A stretch of 64,000 nt of DNA from Streptomyces sp. NBC_01306 (GTDB taxonomy: Bacteria; Actinomycetota; Actinomycetes; Streptomycetales; Streptomycetaceae). Position 1 is the stretch's first letter; every line of letters starts with the position of its first letter. The notes under the pieces are model-generated. The model searched no databases. It had not been told where the DNA came from and was given only the letters and a program-made list of their open reading frames with translations. The stretch spans positions 372,001-436,000 of the forward strand of contig NZ_JAPEPC010000001.1 in assembly GCF_026340465.1 (NCBI RefSeq), given 5' to 3'. This document shows, in pieces, positions 43,384 through 53,139 of the stretch. Position numbers and translations under genes: made by a program.

Positions 43384-44418
43384 TTGACCGATCCGATCCA
43401 CGGCTCCCGGCCGACCCTGGAGGCCGTCGCGGCCCGCGCGGGTGTGTCGCGGGCGACGGCCTCGCGCGTCGTCAACGGCGGTGCCGGTGTGCGGCAGCCG
43501 CTGGTGGACCGGGTCCAGCAGGCTGTCGAGGAACTCGGCTACGTACCGAATCACGCGGCCAGGACGCTCGTCACCCGGCGCAACGGCGCGGTCGCGGTCA
43601 TCATCGCCGAGCCGGAGATCCGGATCTTCTCGGACCCGTTCTTCTCACAGCAGCTGCGCGGCATCAGCCGCGAACTGACGGCCCACGACTCGCAGTTGGT
43701 GCTGCTGCTGGTGGAGGGCAGGCAGGACTACGACCGGATCGGGCGTTATCTGGCGGGCGGCCATGTGGACGGCGCGCTGGCCTTCTCGCTGCACACCGAG
43801 GATCCGCTGCCCGCGGTGATCCACCGGGCCGGTATCCCCACGGTCTTCGGCGGGCGGCCGGTGTGGGCGGGCCCCGAGTCCGGTCTCGCGCTGCCCTACG
43901 CCGACTGCGACAACCGGGGCGGCGCCCGCACGGCGGTCCAGCATCTGGTCTCGCTCGGACGCCGGCACATCGCGCACATCGCGGGCCCGCAGGACCAGAC
44001 ATCGGGGATCGACCGGCTGGACGGCTACCGGGATGTCCTGCTGGACGTCGACCCCGGGCTCACCGCACACGGGGCCTTCACGGTGGAAAGCGGCGCCGCG
44101 GCGATGTCCGAACTGCTTGAGCGGCGGCCGGAGGTGGACGCGGTGTTCGCGGCCAACGACCTGATGGCATCGGGGGCGCTCCAGGTCCTGCGGGAACACG
44201 GCCGACGGGTCCCCCACGACGTGGCGGTGGTGGGGTTCGACGACATGGAGAAGGTGGCGGAGTGCACCGACCCGCCACTGACGACGGTCCGTCAGGACAT
44301 CGAGGGCATGGGGCGGTTGATGGTACGGATGCTGCTCCGGGGCCTGGACGGGGAGGGCGTCACACCGCCCGACTCCGTGATCATGCCGACCGACCTGGTC
44401 CGCCGGGTCTCCGCGTGA
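43384..44418 (+). CDS. LacI-family transcriptional regulator
   Basis: 344 residues. N-terminal LacI HTH (TLEAVAARAGVSRATASRVVNGGAGVRQPLVDRVQQAVEELGYVPNHAARTLVTRR) and a periplasmic-binding-like sugar domain (DAVFAANDLMASGALQVLREHGRRVPHDVAVVGFDD). It has no adjacent sugar genes, so its target is elsewhere. Start TTG 43384 is chosen for GAGGAG six bases upstream. The stop overlaps the convergent MpaB-family gene by 38 bp. Confidence 0.9.
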   Translation: MTDPIHGSRPTLEAVAARAGVSRATASRVVNGGAGVRQPLVDRVQQAVEELGYVPNHAARTLVTRRNGAVAVIIAEPEIRIFSDPFFSQQLRGISRELTAHDSQLVLLLVEGRQDYDRIGRYLAGGHVDGALAFSLHTEDPLPAVIHRAGIPTVFGGRPVWAGPESGLALPYADCDNRGGARTAVQHLVSLGRRHIAHIAGPQDQTSGIDRLDGYRDVLLDVDPGLTAHGAFTVESGAAAMSELLERRPEVDAVFAANDLMASGALQVLREHGRRVPHDVAVVGFDDMEKVAECTDPPLTTVRQDIEGMGRLMVRMLLRGLDGEGVTPPDSVIMPTDLVRRVSA

Positions 44419-45325
44419 CGTCCGGCGGTGTGACGCTCTCCCTGCCGGCCGGCGCGCCGCCGGACATCGCCGCCCGGTGGGCCGCCCGCGCCGCACGGGC
44501 CAGCGGCAGATAGCGCACCCGCTCGGGAAGCACGGGCACGACGGCCCGGACACACCGGCCGAAACGGCGCAGCGCCCGCTCCTGCGAGTCCGTCCACTCC
44601 AGACCGATCGCCTGACGTGCCTCCGGCGGCATCAGCCCCACGGTGACGAAGTGCCGGAAGCGGGCCAGCGGCGGCAGCAGCACCGGCCAGAGCAGCCGGA
44701 GCAGCGAGCGCAGCGGACGAGGTCCGCGGTCCGGGGGCGGTACGGGGCTGCCCGGGTCGGTCAGCTCCCGCACCACCGGGGTGGCCTCGATCTCGTCGGC
44801 CAGCATTTTCCGGTAGTACGGCCAGAACTCCTCGATGGTCTGCGGCATGTCCCGGTCGGCGATGCCGAGGACCCGCCCGACCTGGAGCCACTCCGCGTAC
44901 AACTGCCGTTCCTGAGCGTCGGTGTAGGGGCGTCCGAGGTACTTCCGGCCCTGCAGGAAGACCGGGAAACCAGTGGCGTGCACCCAGGAGAAGGTGGCCG
45001 GAGCGAGGGCCTGGTACGGGCGGCCGCGGGTGTCGGTGCCGCGGATGGTCCGGTGCATACGGCGCAGCCTGCGCCCCTCTTCGGTAGCGGCGGCCCCGCC
45101 GTACACCCAGAGCTGCATCGAGCGCAGCGAGCGCTCGCCGCGGCCCCATGGGTCGGTACGGAAGACGGAGTACGCGTCGACGCCGGCGCCGACGGCCGGG
45201 TGTGCCACCTGCATGGTCAGCGCCGCGGGCAGCGTGAGCAGCACCCGGATGTCACCGACCTCGCTCCACAGCACACCGCCCGGCGGCGGTGGCGGCGGCC
45301 CGGCCGGCGTGGTGCGGCTGCTCAT
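44381..45325 (-). CDS. Oxygenase MpaB family protein (DUF2236)
   Basis: 314 residues. Conserved DUF2236 elements: a proline-rich start, ALTMQVAHPAVGAGVDAYSVFRTDPWGRGERSLRSMQLWVYGG, then MHRTIRGTDTRGRPYQALAPATFSWVHATGFPVF and a C-terminal MPPEARQAIGLEWTDSQERALRRF. The His residues are likely haem or metal ligands. Members oxidise diverse substrates, including latex-clearing and MpaB' enzymes; this one's substrate is unknown. Start ATG 45325 avoids a low-complexity, poorly conserved extension. Confidence 0.83.
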   Translation of the reverse strand: MSSRTTPAGPPPPPPGGVLWSEVGDIRVLLTLPAALTMQVAHPAVGAGVDAYSVFRTDPWGRGERSLRSMQLWVYGGAAATEEGRRLRRMHRTIRGTDTRGRPYQALAPATFSWVHATGFPVFLQGRKYLGRPYTDAQERQLYAEWLQVGRVLGIADRDMPQTIEEFWPYYRKMLADEIEATPVVRELTDPGSPVPPPDRGPRPLRSLLRLLWPVLLPPLARFRHFVTVGLMPPEARQAIGLEWTDSQERALRRFGRCVRAVVPVLPERVRYLPLARAARAAHRAAMSGGAPAGRESVTPPDVTRRPGGPGRSA

Positions 45326-45498
45326 TGGCGGACTCCCGTCGCTGCTCCCGTCGGTCGTAGCGGGCTCCTGCCCGCGGCCCGTTCTTCCCTGCGTCCAGTA
45401 TGCGACGGCCGAGGCCGGAGCGGCGCGGGGAGCGGGGAGGGGCAGGACGACCGTGGCCCGCGCGACCAGGGCGCAGGCCGGGCGGGGCACTCGAATGG

Positions 45499-46992
45499 TC
45501 AGGGGCTGGCCGGCTCTGCGGGGCAGTAGCTGTCGTGTGCGGCCCGCTTCCCGGTGGCCAGGTAATCGGTCACCGCGTCGTTCCCGCAGGCGTTCGAGCC
45601 CGTCAGGTAGGCCACGTGCCCGCCCTGGTCGACGGTGACCATCCGGGCCCGCTCACCGAGGGCCCGGCGCGTCCGCAGCGCCCCGGAAAGCGGGGTCGCC
45701 GGATCGCGGAGGTTCTGCACCATGAGGACGTTCGAGGGTCCCCGGTCGGTGATTTTCACCTTCGGCTCGGCGGGGGCAGGCCAGAAGGCGCACGGCCGGA
45801 TGTTGGCCACGAACGCGCCGTACATCGGGTGGCGGACGCGGTCGACCGCGACGTTGTGCTGATAGGTCGCGAGGGCCGTCGGCCAGCGGGAGTCGCCGCA
45901 GATCACCCCGAGGTAGGCAGCGGGGAAGTTGTCGCTGTACGCGCCCCCGCCGCCGGTGTCGCCGGAGCCCGGGGGCGGCTGGTCCGTGTCCAGGGCGTGC
46001 CAGGTGGCGGCGAGGTAGGCGAAGTCGCTGTCGTCGCGGATGGCCCCCGCGGTGACGACGCGGAAGGTCGTGCCGTCGTATCCCTGTACGGACTTCTTGT
46101 CGAGGCGCGCGGCGAGTTGGAAGTACTTCTCGCGGACCGCGGACGGTGTGCTGCCCAGGTGGTACTGCTGGGGTGCGGCCGCGGCGAACTTCGCGAAGTC
46201 GGGGAAGCGGGTCTCGAAGCCCGTGCCCTGGCCGCGCAGCGCCGCGACGTCGTAGCCCTCGGGCGGCAGGCTGCTGTCGAGCACGATGCGGTCGCCGCGC
46301 CGGGGGAAGAGAGTGGTGTACACCGCGCCCAGGTAGGTCCCGTAGGACTCGCCGTAGTACGAGATCTTCGGCACGCCCAGTGCCGCTCGGATCCGGTCCA
46401 TGTCGCGCGCGGTGTTCGCGGTGGTGATGTGCGGCAGCAGGTCCGCGGTCTTCGATGTGGCGCACCGTGCGGCGAGGCTCTTCGCCGTCACGGCCTGCTT
46501 CGCCACGTCGGCCGCGCTGCCGGGGTTGGGCGGGTTGGCCGCCACCTCACCCTGAGCACTGGTGAAGCCGCAGGTCAGCGGGGTGCTCTGGCCGACGCCT
46601 CGTGGGTCGAAACCGATCACGTCGTAGCGGTCGCGCACCTTCTGGGGCAGCTTCATCAGTGCGGGAACGGGGAGCCCGGGCAGGCCGGGGCCCCCGGGGT
46701 TGAGCAGCAGTACGCCGCGCTTCTCGGCCGGCTTCGTGCTCGCCAGACGGGACACCTCGACTTCGATCGTCCGCCCGTCGGGGTGACCGTAGTCGAGCGG
46801 CACCGCGAGCCGCGCGCACCGCAGGGCCGCCTCCGTCGGGCTGGGGCACGCGCCCCACCGCAGCGGCGACCGGGAGGGCGCACCCTCCTGCGACCGGGAC
46901 GGCGCGCCCGCCGTGGCCATCTGCGAGACGCCCGAGGTCACCGCGACCGCGCCCACCGTGACGGCGAGCGCCGCGAGCCAGGTCCTGCGCAT
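45499..46992 (-). CDS. Secreted alpha/beta hydrolase, tripeptidyl aminopeptidase (TAP) type
   Basis: 497 residues. Signal peptide MRRTWLAALAVTVGAVAVTSG; oxyanion LNPGGPG; GESYGTYLG with Ser216; late Asp in RDPATPLSGAL and His in DQGGHVAYL; Cys pair in the C-terminal NACGNDAV...YCPAE. It matches Streptomyces secreted tripeptidyl aminopeptidases. ATG 46992 has GAGGAG seven bases upstream; GTG 47007 overlaps that signal. Confidence 0.9.
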   Translation of the reverse strand: MRRTWLAALAVTVGAVAVTSGVSQMATAGAPSRSQEGAPSRSPLRWGACPSPTEAALRCARLAVPLDYGHPDGRTIEVEVSRLASTKPAEKRGVLLLNPGGPGLPGLPVPALMKLPQKVRDRYDVIGFDPRGVGQSTPLTCGFTSAQGEVAANPPNPGSAADVAKQAVTAKSLAARCATSKTADLLPHITTANTARDMDRIRAALGVPKISYYGESYGTYLGAVYTTLFPRRGDRIVLDSSLPPEGYDVAALRGQGTGFETRFPDFAKFAAAAPQQYHLGSTPSAVREKYFQLAARLDKKSVQGYDGTTFRVVTAGAIRDDSDFAYLAATWHALDTDQPPPGSGDTGGGGAYSDNFPAAYLGVICGDSRWPTALATYQHNVAVDRVRHPMYGAFVANIRPCAFWPAPAEPKVKITDRGPSNVLMVQNLRDPATPLSGALRTRRALGERARMVTVDQGGHVAYLTGSNACGNDAVTDYLATGKRAAHDSYCPAEPASP

Positions 46993-47061
46993 GGTTGTTC
47001 TCCTCACTTCGATAAGGCAGTGGGCCGAGAGGGCAGTGGAGGCCGACGCTTCGGCCGGGCG

Positions 47062-47541
47062 TCAGCCACCCGCGAGGGAGGTCGACCGGACGGCCGCCGC
47101 CGCCCGCTTGCGGCGCCTGCGCAGCAGCACGACGACGAGCGCGAAGACCTGGAGCGCGGGGTCCAGGCCCGGCAGGTCGGCGGTGGTCTCGGAGTGGACG
47201 TCTCCGGTGCGGCGGATCGTGCCGACGGGCACACCGTCGTCGCCTGCCATGGTGTACTCCCGGCCCGCCGCCGCGGTCTGGCGGAACGGGATGACCCGAC
47301 CGGAGCACGTCATGTTCCAGATGCGGCGCACCCGGTCCGTGGTCGCGACGACGGTCCCGCCGACGTCGAGCAGTTCGTAGACACCACTGAAGCGGTGAGT
47401 GCGGATCTGGTAGTCGGCCCCGCTCAGGGTGAACCGTGCGCCGATGCGGCCTCGGCGCAACGAGAACGTCGTCAGCGCCCGGCCGTCCTCGGTCAGCTCG
47501 TAGTCCTGGCTCGGCAGATGAATCCTCTTCGCATGCAACAT
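47062..47541 (-). CDS. LURP-one-related family protein
   Basis: 159 residues. The LURP-one/DUF567 tubby-like fold is suggested by YELTEDGRALTTFSLRRGRIGARFTLSGADYQIRTHRFSGVYELLDVGG and TVVATTDRVRRIWNMTCSGRVIPFRQTAAAGREYTMAG, a succession of beta strands around a central hydrophobic helix near the C-terminus (VFALVVVLLRRRRKR). Function unknown; possibly a membrane-tethered or scramblase-like protein. Confidence 0.75.
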   Translation of the reverse strand: MLHAKRIHLPSQDYELTEDGRALTTFSLRRGRIGARFTLSGADYQIRTHRFSGVYELLDVGGTVVATTDRVRRIWNMTCSGRVIPFRQTAAAGREYTMAGDDGVPVGTIRRTGDVHSETTADLPGLDPALQVFALVVVLLRRRRKRAAAAVRSTSLAGG

Positions 47542-47627
47542 GACCCCATTGCAGCATCGGTCCACGGCGCGGACCCATGTCATTTGTCATGCGCGACCGG
47601 GTGACAAGCGGGCGCCCGGACAGGGCC

Positions 47628-47640
47628 GTTTCGGTGGGAA
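47628..47640 (+). promoter_or_regulatory. Motif GTTTC(G/A)GT(G/A)GGAA upstream of MarR
   Basis: GTTTCGGTGGGAA lies 24 bp before the MarR start. The same motif occurs twice more at 48200 and 48215 in front of the NTF2-like gene, so it is a candidate site for this MarR protein. Flanks (CC...CGG) add weak dyad symmetry. Confidence 0.55.
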
Positions 47641-47663
47641 CGGTCAGCTGCTACGTTTCCCGG

Positions 47664-48143
47664 GTGAGGAAAGGACCTGCCACGCGAAGCGCCGGCGCTG
47701 AGGAGCCACTCGGCTTCGTGATTGCTTCGGCGGGCAACGCGGCGGCCCTCGCCTTCGAGTCCGCCCTGGCCGCGGAGGACCTGCTGCCGCGGCATTTCGC
47801 CGTACTGCGCGGGCTGCGTGACGGCGAGGAACACGCACAGCAGCAGCTCGCCTCATCGCTGGGCATTCCGGCCAGCCGTCTGGTGGGGCTGCTCGCGCTG
47901 CTGATCGAGCGGGGCCTGGTGGAACGGCGCGAGTCGCCGGCCGACGCCCGGGTGAAACTGGTCCGCCTGCGGAAGGAGGGCCGGGTGGAACTGGAGAAGT
48001 TGATCCGGCTCGCGGGCGCGTCGGAGGAGCGGCTGACCGCGGGGCTGACGGCCGACGACCGGTCGGAGCTGCGCCGGTTGCTCGGCATCGTCTACGCCAA
48101 TGTCGCCGTCGAGCCCGAAGGTCGTCCCGTCCGGGCCTGGTGA
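47664..48143 (+). CDS. MarR-family transcriptional regulator
   Basis: About 159 residues from GTG 47664. Helix-turn-helix AQQQLASSLGIPASRLVGLLALLIERGLVERRESPADARVKLVRL at about 65-115 with wing SPADARVKL. A conserved motif repeats upstream of this gene and of the next gene downstream, which suggests it regulates itself and the NTF2-like protein. No clear Shine-Dalgarno; GTG 47634 is another start. Confidence 0.82.
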   Translation: MRKGPATRSAGAEEPLGFVIASAGNAAALAFESALAAEDLLPRHFAVLRGLRDGEEHAQQQLASSLGIPASRLVGLLALLIERGLVERRESPADARVKLVRLRKEGRVELEKLIRLAGASEERLTAGLTADDRSELRRLLGIVYANVAVEPEGRPVRAW

Positions 48144-48199
48144 CCGGCCCTTCCGGTCCGGGTCCCCGGTCCGGTGACCGGTAGGGGCTTGCGCAAATC

Positions 48200-48227
48200 G
48201 TTTCGGTAGGAATAGTTTCAGTGGGAA
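48200..48227 (+). promoter_or_regulatory. Tandem motif GTTTC(G/A)GT(G/A)GGAA before NTF2-like gene
   Basis: GTTTCGGTAGGAA (48200-48212) and GTTTCAGTGGGAA (48215-48227) stand 15 bp apart, 54-80 bp upstream of the ATG at 48281. They match the copy upstream of the MarR gene (47628). Confidence 0.6.
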
Positions 48228-48280
48228 GCAATTGAGCGCTGCCGAGAGGCGGCCGACCACAGCCGACCGAGGAGACGACG

Positions 48281-48688
48281 ATGGCGGTCACGAATCAGGA
48301 CACGGTCGAAGGATTCCTGGAACGGATCCGGGATGCCTGGGACGCGGGGGACGCGAGCGGCTACGCGGCACAGTTCGCGGAGGACGCGTCATATGTGATC
48401 TTCATGGGGGACGCCATGCTCGGGCGCGCCGCCATCGAGCGGACACACCGTGAGGTGTTCACCCGGTGGCAGAAGGGCACGCGCATGACGGTCAAGCCGA
48501 TCGACGTGCGGATGCCGGACGAGTCCACGGCGGTGGTGACCACCGTCGGCGGCGTCGGCAAGGGCAGCCGGATCGGCTTCGACAAGTTCCAGACGTTCAC
48601 GCTGCACCGCCAGGAGGGACGCTGGGAATGCGTGGCCTTCCAGAACACGAGGATGAGCCGCCGGTCCAAGCGCGCCTACCGCTCCTGA
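48281..48688 (+). CDS. SgcJ/EcaC-type NTF2-like protein (DUF4440)
   Basis: 135 residues, SnoaL-like cone fold. TVEGFLERIRDAWDAGDASGYAAQFAEDASYVIFMGDAMLGRAAIERTHREVF is the helical N-terminus and KGTRMTVKPIDVRMPDESTAVVTTVGGVG...TFTLHRQEGRWECVAFQNTR the sheet. Such proteins are found as small catalytic or binding partners in diverse pathways. ATG 48281 is preceded by GAGGAGACG. Two copies of the MarR-associated motif lie upstream. Confidence 0.83.
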   Translation: MAVTNQDTVEGFLERIRDAWDAGDASGYAAQFAEDASYVIFMGDAMLGRAAIERTHREVFTRWQKGTRMTVKPIDVRMPDESTAVVTTVGGVGKGSRIGFDKFQTFTLHRQEGRWECVAFQNTRMSRRSKRAYRS

Positions 48689-48730
48689 CGGTTGCCCACG
48701 GCCGCCCCGGACTTTCACAAGGATGGTGCG

Positions 48731-48746
48731 ACAGCAATACTGTTGT
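48731..48746. promoter_or_regulatory. Imperfect palindrome before the MerR gene
   Basis: ACAGCAATACTGTTGT matches its reverse complement at 12 of 16 positions and is the only dyad in the gap before the MerR start (48804). MerR proteins bind dyads between -35 and -10 boxes; here the spacing is plausible. Confidence 0.45.
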
Positions 48747-48803
48747 ACCGGACCGAGTGATCGACCCCGACCGACCGGGTATCCGGGAAACGAGGCACAA
48801 GCA

Positions 48804-49565
48804 ATGGCGACCTGCCCCGACAGCACGGGCCCGGACACGGCTGCGGCCCTCACGGTCGACGAGCTGGCCGCGCGCGCCGGGGTGACCGTCCGCACCGTCC
48901 GCTTCTACAGCGCACGCGGCCTGCTCCCCCCGCCGGTGATCGGGCCGCGCCGCGTCGGACTGTACGGCCCCGCGCACCTCTCCCGGCTGGCGCTCGTCGA
49001 GGAGTTGCAGCACCACGGGATGACGCTGGCCGCGATCGAGCGCTATCTCCGCCAGCTCCCCGAGGGCCTGAGCGCGCATGATCTCGCGATCCACCGCGCC
49101 GTGGTGGCCTCGTGGGCGCCGGAGGGTGCGGACGAGGCGACCCGGGCGGAGCTGGAGCGCCGGGCGGGCCGGCCGCTGCCCGAACCGGACATCGACCGGC
49201 TGGCCGCGATGAACGTGCTGGAGCGAGTCGAGGGCGACAAGGACGCTTTCCGGGTGGATCCGGGGCTGCTCGCGCTCGGTGTGCAGTTGCTCGACGTGCC
49301 GATCGCCCACGAGACGATCCTGGCCGCGCGCACGGTGGTCCTTGAGCACACCCGGGCCGCGGCGAAGGAGTTGACCCGGCTCTTCCAGGACGAGGTGTGG
49401 GGGCCCTACCGGGAGCGGGAGAGCGACCCCGACGCGGTGGAGGCGATGAAGACCCTCTCCGCCGATATGCAGCCCATGGTGGTGCAGGCGCTGGTGACCG
49501 CGTTCCAGCGGTCGCTCAAGGAGGAGCTGCGGGCCCGTTACGCGGACGGACCCGCAGCCCCCTGA
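48804..49565 (+). CDS. MerR-family transcriptional regulator
   Basis: 253 residues. N-terminal HTH (LTVDELAARAGVTVRTVRFYSARGLLPPPVIGPRRVGLYGPAHLSRLALVEELQHHGMTLAAIERYLRQLPEG) and a long C-terminal alpha-helical effector domain (EHTRAAAKELTRLFQDEVWGPYRERE). It is followed, on the opposite strand, by fatty-acid oxidation genes that it may sense or control. Start ATG 48804. Confidence 0.88.
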   Translation: MATCPDSTGPDTAAALTVDELAARAGVTVRTVRFYSARGLLPPPVIGPRRVGLYGPAHLSRLALVEELQHHGMTLAAIERYLRQLPEGLSAHDLAIHRAVVASWAPEGADEATRAELERRAGRPLPEPDIDRLAAMNVLERVEGDKDAFRVDPGLLALGVQLLDVPIAHETILAARTVVLEHTRAAAKELTRLFQDEVWGPYRERESDPDAVEAMKTLSADMQPMVVQALVTAFQRSLKEELRARYADGPAAP

Positions 49566-49621
49566 CCCGGCCGGACAGCCGGGTCGGACCTGCCCCGGCC
49601 CCGTCTCCCGGCCTTCCGGCC

Positions 49622-51793
49622 TCAGCTGTCGCTGAACGTCTCGCCCCGCTCGGCCTTCCCGACCAGCAGCGCGGGCGGCGCGAACCGCTCCCCGTACTGC
49701 TCGGCGAGTTCACGGGCGCGCGCCACGAAGCCCGGCAGGCCACCCTCGTAACCGTTGATGTACTGGAGCACACCGCCGGTCCAGCCCGGGAAGCCGATGC
49801 CGAGGATCGAGCCGATGTTGGCGTCGGCGACCGAGGTCAGGACGCCCTCCTCCAGGCAGCGGACGCTGTCCAGCGCCTCGGAGAAGAGCATCCGCTCCTT
49901 CATGTCGGTGAAGGGGACGTCCGCCCCGGACTTCGTGAAGTGCTCACGCAGCCCCGGCCAGAGTCCGGTCCGCCTGCCGTCCTCGTAGTCGTAGAACCCC
50001 GCTCCCCCGCTACGGCCCGTCCGGCCGAACTCGTCGACCATCCGGTCGATGACGGCGTCCGACGGGTGCCCGGCCCAGGTGCCGCCCGCCTCCTCGGTGG
50101 CCCGCTTCGCCTCGTTGCGGATCTTGCGCGGCAGGGTGATCGTCAGTTCGTCCATCAGCGAGAGCACCCGGGCCGGGTAGCCGGCCTGGGCGGCGGCCTG
50201 CTCGACCGATGCGGGCTCGACGCCTTCGCCGATCATCGCCACGCCCTCGTTGATGAACTGGCCGATGACGCGTGAGGTGAAGAACCCGCGGGAGTCGTTG
50301 ACGACGATCGGGGTCTTGTTGATCCGGCGTACCAGGTCGAAAGCGCGGGCCAGCGCCTCGTCGCCGGTCCGTTCGCCCTTGATGATCTCGACGAGCGGCA
50401 TCTTGTCGACGGGCGAGAAGAAGTGCAGCCCGATGAAGTCGCTCTGCCGCTCGACGCCTTCGGAGAGCAGCGTGATGGGGAGCGTGGAGGTGTTGGAGCA
50501 GAGCAGCGCGTCGGGCTCGATGACGCCCTCGATCTCCTGGAACACCTTGTGCTTGAGCGACACGTCCTCGAAGACCGCCTCGATCACCGCGTCGCAGCCC
50601 GCCAGGTCGGCCGGGTCGCCGGTCGGGGTGATGCGGGCGAGCAGCGCGTCCCGCTGGGCCTCGGTGGTGCGGCCGCGCGAGAGGGCCTTCGCGAGCAGCT
50701 TCTCCGAGTACGCCTTGCCCTTCTGCGCGGCCTCGGCCGACACGTCCTTGAGTACGACGTCGATCCCGGCGCGCGCACAGGAGTAGGCGATACCCGCGCC
50801 CATCATCCCGGCGCCGAGCACGGCCACCTTGCGGACCTCGCGGGGTTCGATCCCCTGGGGGCGGCCGGCACCGGAGTTGACCGCCTGGAGGTCGAAGAAG
50901 AACGCCTGGATCATGTTCTTCGCGGTCTGCCCTGTGACCAGCTCGGTGAAGTACCTGGCCTCGATGGTCAGTGCCGTCTCGAAGTCGACCTGGGAGCCCT
51001 CGACGGCCGCGGCGAGGATGTTGCGCGGCGCGGGATAGGGGGCGCCCTGCAACTGCTTCTTCAGGTTGGCGGGGAAGGCGGGCAGGTTGGCGGCGAACTT
51101 CGGGTTGGACGGGGTCCCGCCGGGGATCTTGTACCCCTTGACGTCCCACGGCTGCTGCGACTCGGGGTGGGCGTCGATAAAGGCGTGCGCCTGGGCCAGC
51201 ATCTCGTCGGCGGTGGCGGCGACTTCGTGGACGAGGCCGTTCTCCAGGGCGCGCCGCGGGTTGTACCGGGTGCCCTGGAGGAGCACCTTGAGCAGCGCGT
51301 CGGCGATGCCCATCAGCCGTACGGTCCGGGTGACACCGCCGCCGGCCGGCAGCAGACCGAGGGTGACCTCGGGCAGGCCGATCCTGGAGCCCGGCGCGTC
51401 GAGGGCGATGCGGTGGTGACTGGCGAGGGCGATCTCGTAACCGCCGCCGAGCGCCGAGCCGTTGATGGCCGCGACGACCGGCTTGCCCAGGGTCTCGATG
51501 CGGCGCAGCGAGTTCTTGATGGCCGTACCGGTGTCGAAGGCCTGCTGGGCGCGGTCGGGCCCGACCTGGATCATGTCCTTGAGGTCGCCGCCCGCGAAGA
51601 AGGTCTTCTTCGCGGAGGTGTAGATGATGCCGCGGATGGAGTCCTTCTCGGCCTCCGCGCGGTCGGCGACGGCCGCGATCGACTCCTTGAAGGCCTGGTT
51701 CATGGTGTTCGCGGACTGGTTGGGGTCGTCGAGGACGAGGGTGACGACGCCGGTCCCGTCCTGTTCCCAGCGGATGGTGGTGTTCTCGCTCAT
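49622..51793 (-). CDS. fadB: Bifunctional 3-hydroxyacyl-CoA dehydrogenase/enoyl-CoA hydratase (FadB-like)
   Basis: 723 residues. N-terminal crotonase part ([53 protein letters not shown]) and a 3-hydroxyacyl-CoA dehydrogenase part ([64 protein letters not shown]). Carries out the second and third steps of beta-oxidation. It lies 46 bp downstream of the thiolase gene; the two form a fad operon. Confidence 0.93.
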   Translation of the reverse strand: MSENTTIRWEQDGTGVVTLVLDDPNQSANTMNQAFKESIAAVADRAEAEKDSIRGIIYTSAKKTFFAGGDLKDMIQVGPDRAQQAFDTGTAIKNSLRRIETLGKPVVAAINGSALGGGYEIALASHHRIALDAPGSRIGLPEVTLGLLPAGGGVTRTVRLMGIADALLKVLLQGTRYNPRRALENGLVHEVAATADEMLAQAHAFIDAHPESQQPWDVKGYKIPGGTPSNPKFAANLPAFPANLKKQLQGAPYPAPRNILAAAVEGSQVDFETALTIEARYFTELVTGQTAKNMIQAFFFDLQAVNSGAGRPQGIEPREVRKVAVLGAGMMGAGIAYSCARAGIDVVLKDVSAEAAQKGKAYSEKLLAKALSRGRTTEAQRDALLARITPTGDPADLAGCDAVIEAVFEDVSLKHKVFQEIEGVIEPDALLCSNTSTLPITLLSEGVERQSDFIGLHFFSPVDKMPLVEIIKGERTGDEALARAFDLVRRINKTPIVVNDSRGFFTSRVIGQFINEGVAMIGEGVEPASVEQAAAQAGYPARVLSLMDELTITLPRKIRNEAKRATEEAGGTWAGHPSDAVIDRMVDEFGRTGRSGGAGFYDYEDGRRTGLWPGLREHFTKSGADVPFTDMKERMLFSEALDSVRCLEEGVLTSVADANIGSILGIGFPGWTGGVLQYINGYEGGLPGFVARARELAEQYGERFAPPALLVGKAERGETFSDS

Positions 51794-51839
51794 GGTGTGG
51801 CTGCTCCGTGAGGGCCGTGGGTCGTGGGAGGGGAGGCGG

Positions 51840-53054
51840 TCAGAGACGCTCGACGACGGTGGCGATGCCCATGCCGCCGCCGACGCAGAGCGTGGCGAGG
51901 CCGTACCGCTGGTCGCGACGGGCCAGTTCGTCGATGAGGGTGCCGAGGATCATCGCGCCGGTGGCGCCGAGCGGGTGTCCGAGTGCGATGGCTCCGCCGT
52001 TGACGTTGATCTTGTCCAGCGGGAGTTCCATGTCCCGGGCGAAGCGCAGCACGACGCCGGCGAAGGCCTCGTTGATCTCCACGAGGTCGATGTCGCCGAT
52101 GGTCAGACCGGCCTTGGCGAGCGCCTTGCGGGTGGCGGGCGCGGGCCCGGTCAGCATGATCGTCGGTTCCGATCCCGAGACCGCGGCCGAGACGATGCGG
52201 GCCCGGGGCGTCAGCCCGTACCGCTCGCCGACCTCGCCCGAGCCGATGGCGACCAGCGAGGCGCCGTCCACGATGCCGGAGGAGTTGCCCGCGTGGTGGA
52301 CGTGGTTGATCTTCTCGACCCAGTGGTACTTCTGCAGCGCCACCGCGTCGAAACCGCCCATCTCGCCGATGGTGGCGAAGGACGGCTTGAGGGCGGCCAG
52401 CGAGTCGGCGGTGGTGCCCGGCCGCAGGTGCTCGTCGTGGTCGAGGACGACCAGCCCGTTGCGGTCGGTGACGGGGACGACGGAGCGGGCGAACCGGCCG
52501 TCCTTCCACGCCTCGGCGGCCCGCTCCTGCGAGAGCGCGGCGTAGGAGTCGACGTCGTGCCGGCTGAAGCCCTCGATGGTGGCGATGAGGTCGGCGCCGA
52601 CGCCCTGGGGTGCGAAGCCGGTGTCCCAGTTGGTCATCGGGTCCATCGCCCAGGCCCCGCCGTCGGAGGCCATCGGGACGCGGGACATCGACTCGACGCC
52701 GCCCGCCAGGATCAGGTCCTCCCAGCCGGAACGGACCTTCGCGGCGGCCAGGTTGACGGCTTCCAGACCGGAGGCGCAGAAGCGGTTCTCCTGGACACCG
52801 GCCACCGTGTCGGGGAGGCCGGCCGCGACGGCCGCCGTGCGGGCGATGTCGGAGCCCTGGTCGCCGACCGGGCTGACCACACCGAGCACGATGTCGTCGA
52901 TGGCCGCCGGGTCGAGACCGGGGAACCTGCGGCGCAGCTCATGGATCAGCCCGACGACCAGGTCGATGGGCTTGGTGCCGTGCAGGGCGCCATTGGCCTT
53001 CCCGCGCCCGCGTGGGGTGCGGATCGCGTCGTACACAAACGCTTCGGTACTCAA
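51840..53054 (-). CDS. fadA: Acetyl-CoA C-acyltransferase (thiolase)
   Basis: 404 residues. Active-site Cys93 in [13 protein letters not shown]-terminal [22 protein letters not shown] and [14 protein letters not shown]. Ends beta-oxidation by thiolytic cleavage to acetyl-CoA. The start is TTG 53054 with AAAGG eight bases before; the first ATG in frame would remove conserved residues. Confidence 0.93.
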   Translation of the reverse strand: MSTEAFVYDAIRTPRGRGKANGALHGTKPIDLVVGLIHELRRRFPGLDPAAIDDIVLGVVSPVGDQGSDIARTAAVAAGLPDTVAGVQENRFCASGLEAVNLAAAKVRSGWEDLILAGGVESMSRVPMASDGGAWAMDPMTNWDTGFAPQGVGADLIATIEGFSRHDVDSYAALSQERAAEAWKDGRFARSVVPVTDRNGLVVLDHDEHLRPGTTADSLAALKPSFATIGEMGGFDAVALQKYHWVEKINHVHHAGNSSGIVDGASLVAIGSGEVGERYGLTPRARIVSAAVSGSEPTIMLTGPAPATRKALAKAGLTIGDIDLVEINEAFAGVVLRFARDMELPLDKINVNGGAIALGHPLGATGAMILGTLIDELARRDQRYGLATLCVGGGMGIATVVERL

Positions 53055-53083
53055 GACAGCGGCCTTTCGGGATGCGGATCGAA

Positions 53084-53113
53084 TGCGGGTGCGGGTGATG
53101 TGCGGGTGCGGGT
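53084..53113. repeat. Direct 13-bp GC-rich repeats upstream of fadA
   Basis: TGCGGGTGCGGGT occurs at 53084-53096 and 53101-53113 in the 85-bp gap between the racemase and fadA genes. Likely simple GC-rich sequence; it may mark slippage. Confidence 0.5.
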
Positions 53114-53139
53114 CGGGGTGAGGCGGGCCGGAATGCCGG

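Noticed and set aside
48209..48234. SigR-type promoter (GGAAT-N18-GTT) before the NTF2-like gene
   Set aside because: The bases 18 downstream of GGAAT are TTG, not GTT, and the motif is better explained as a repeated operator.
53084..53113. Direct repeats upstream of fadA as an operator
   Set aside because: Composed only of GCGGGT units; more likely simple GC-rich sequence. Kept as a repeat only.
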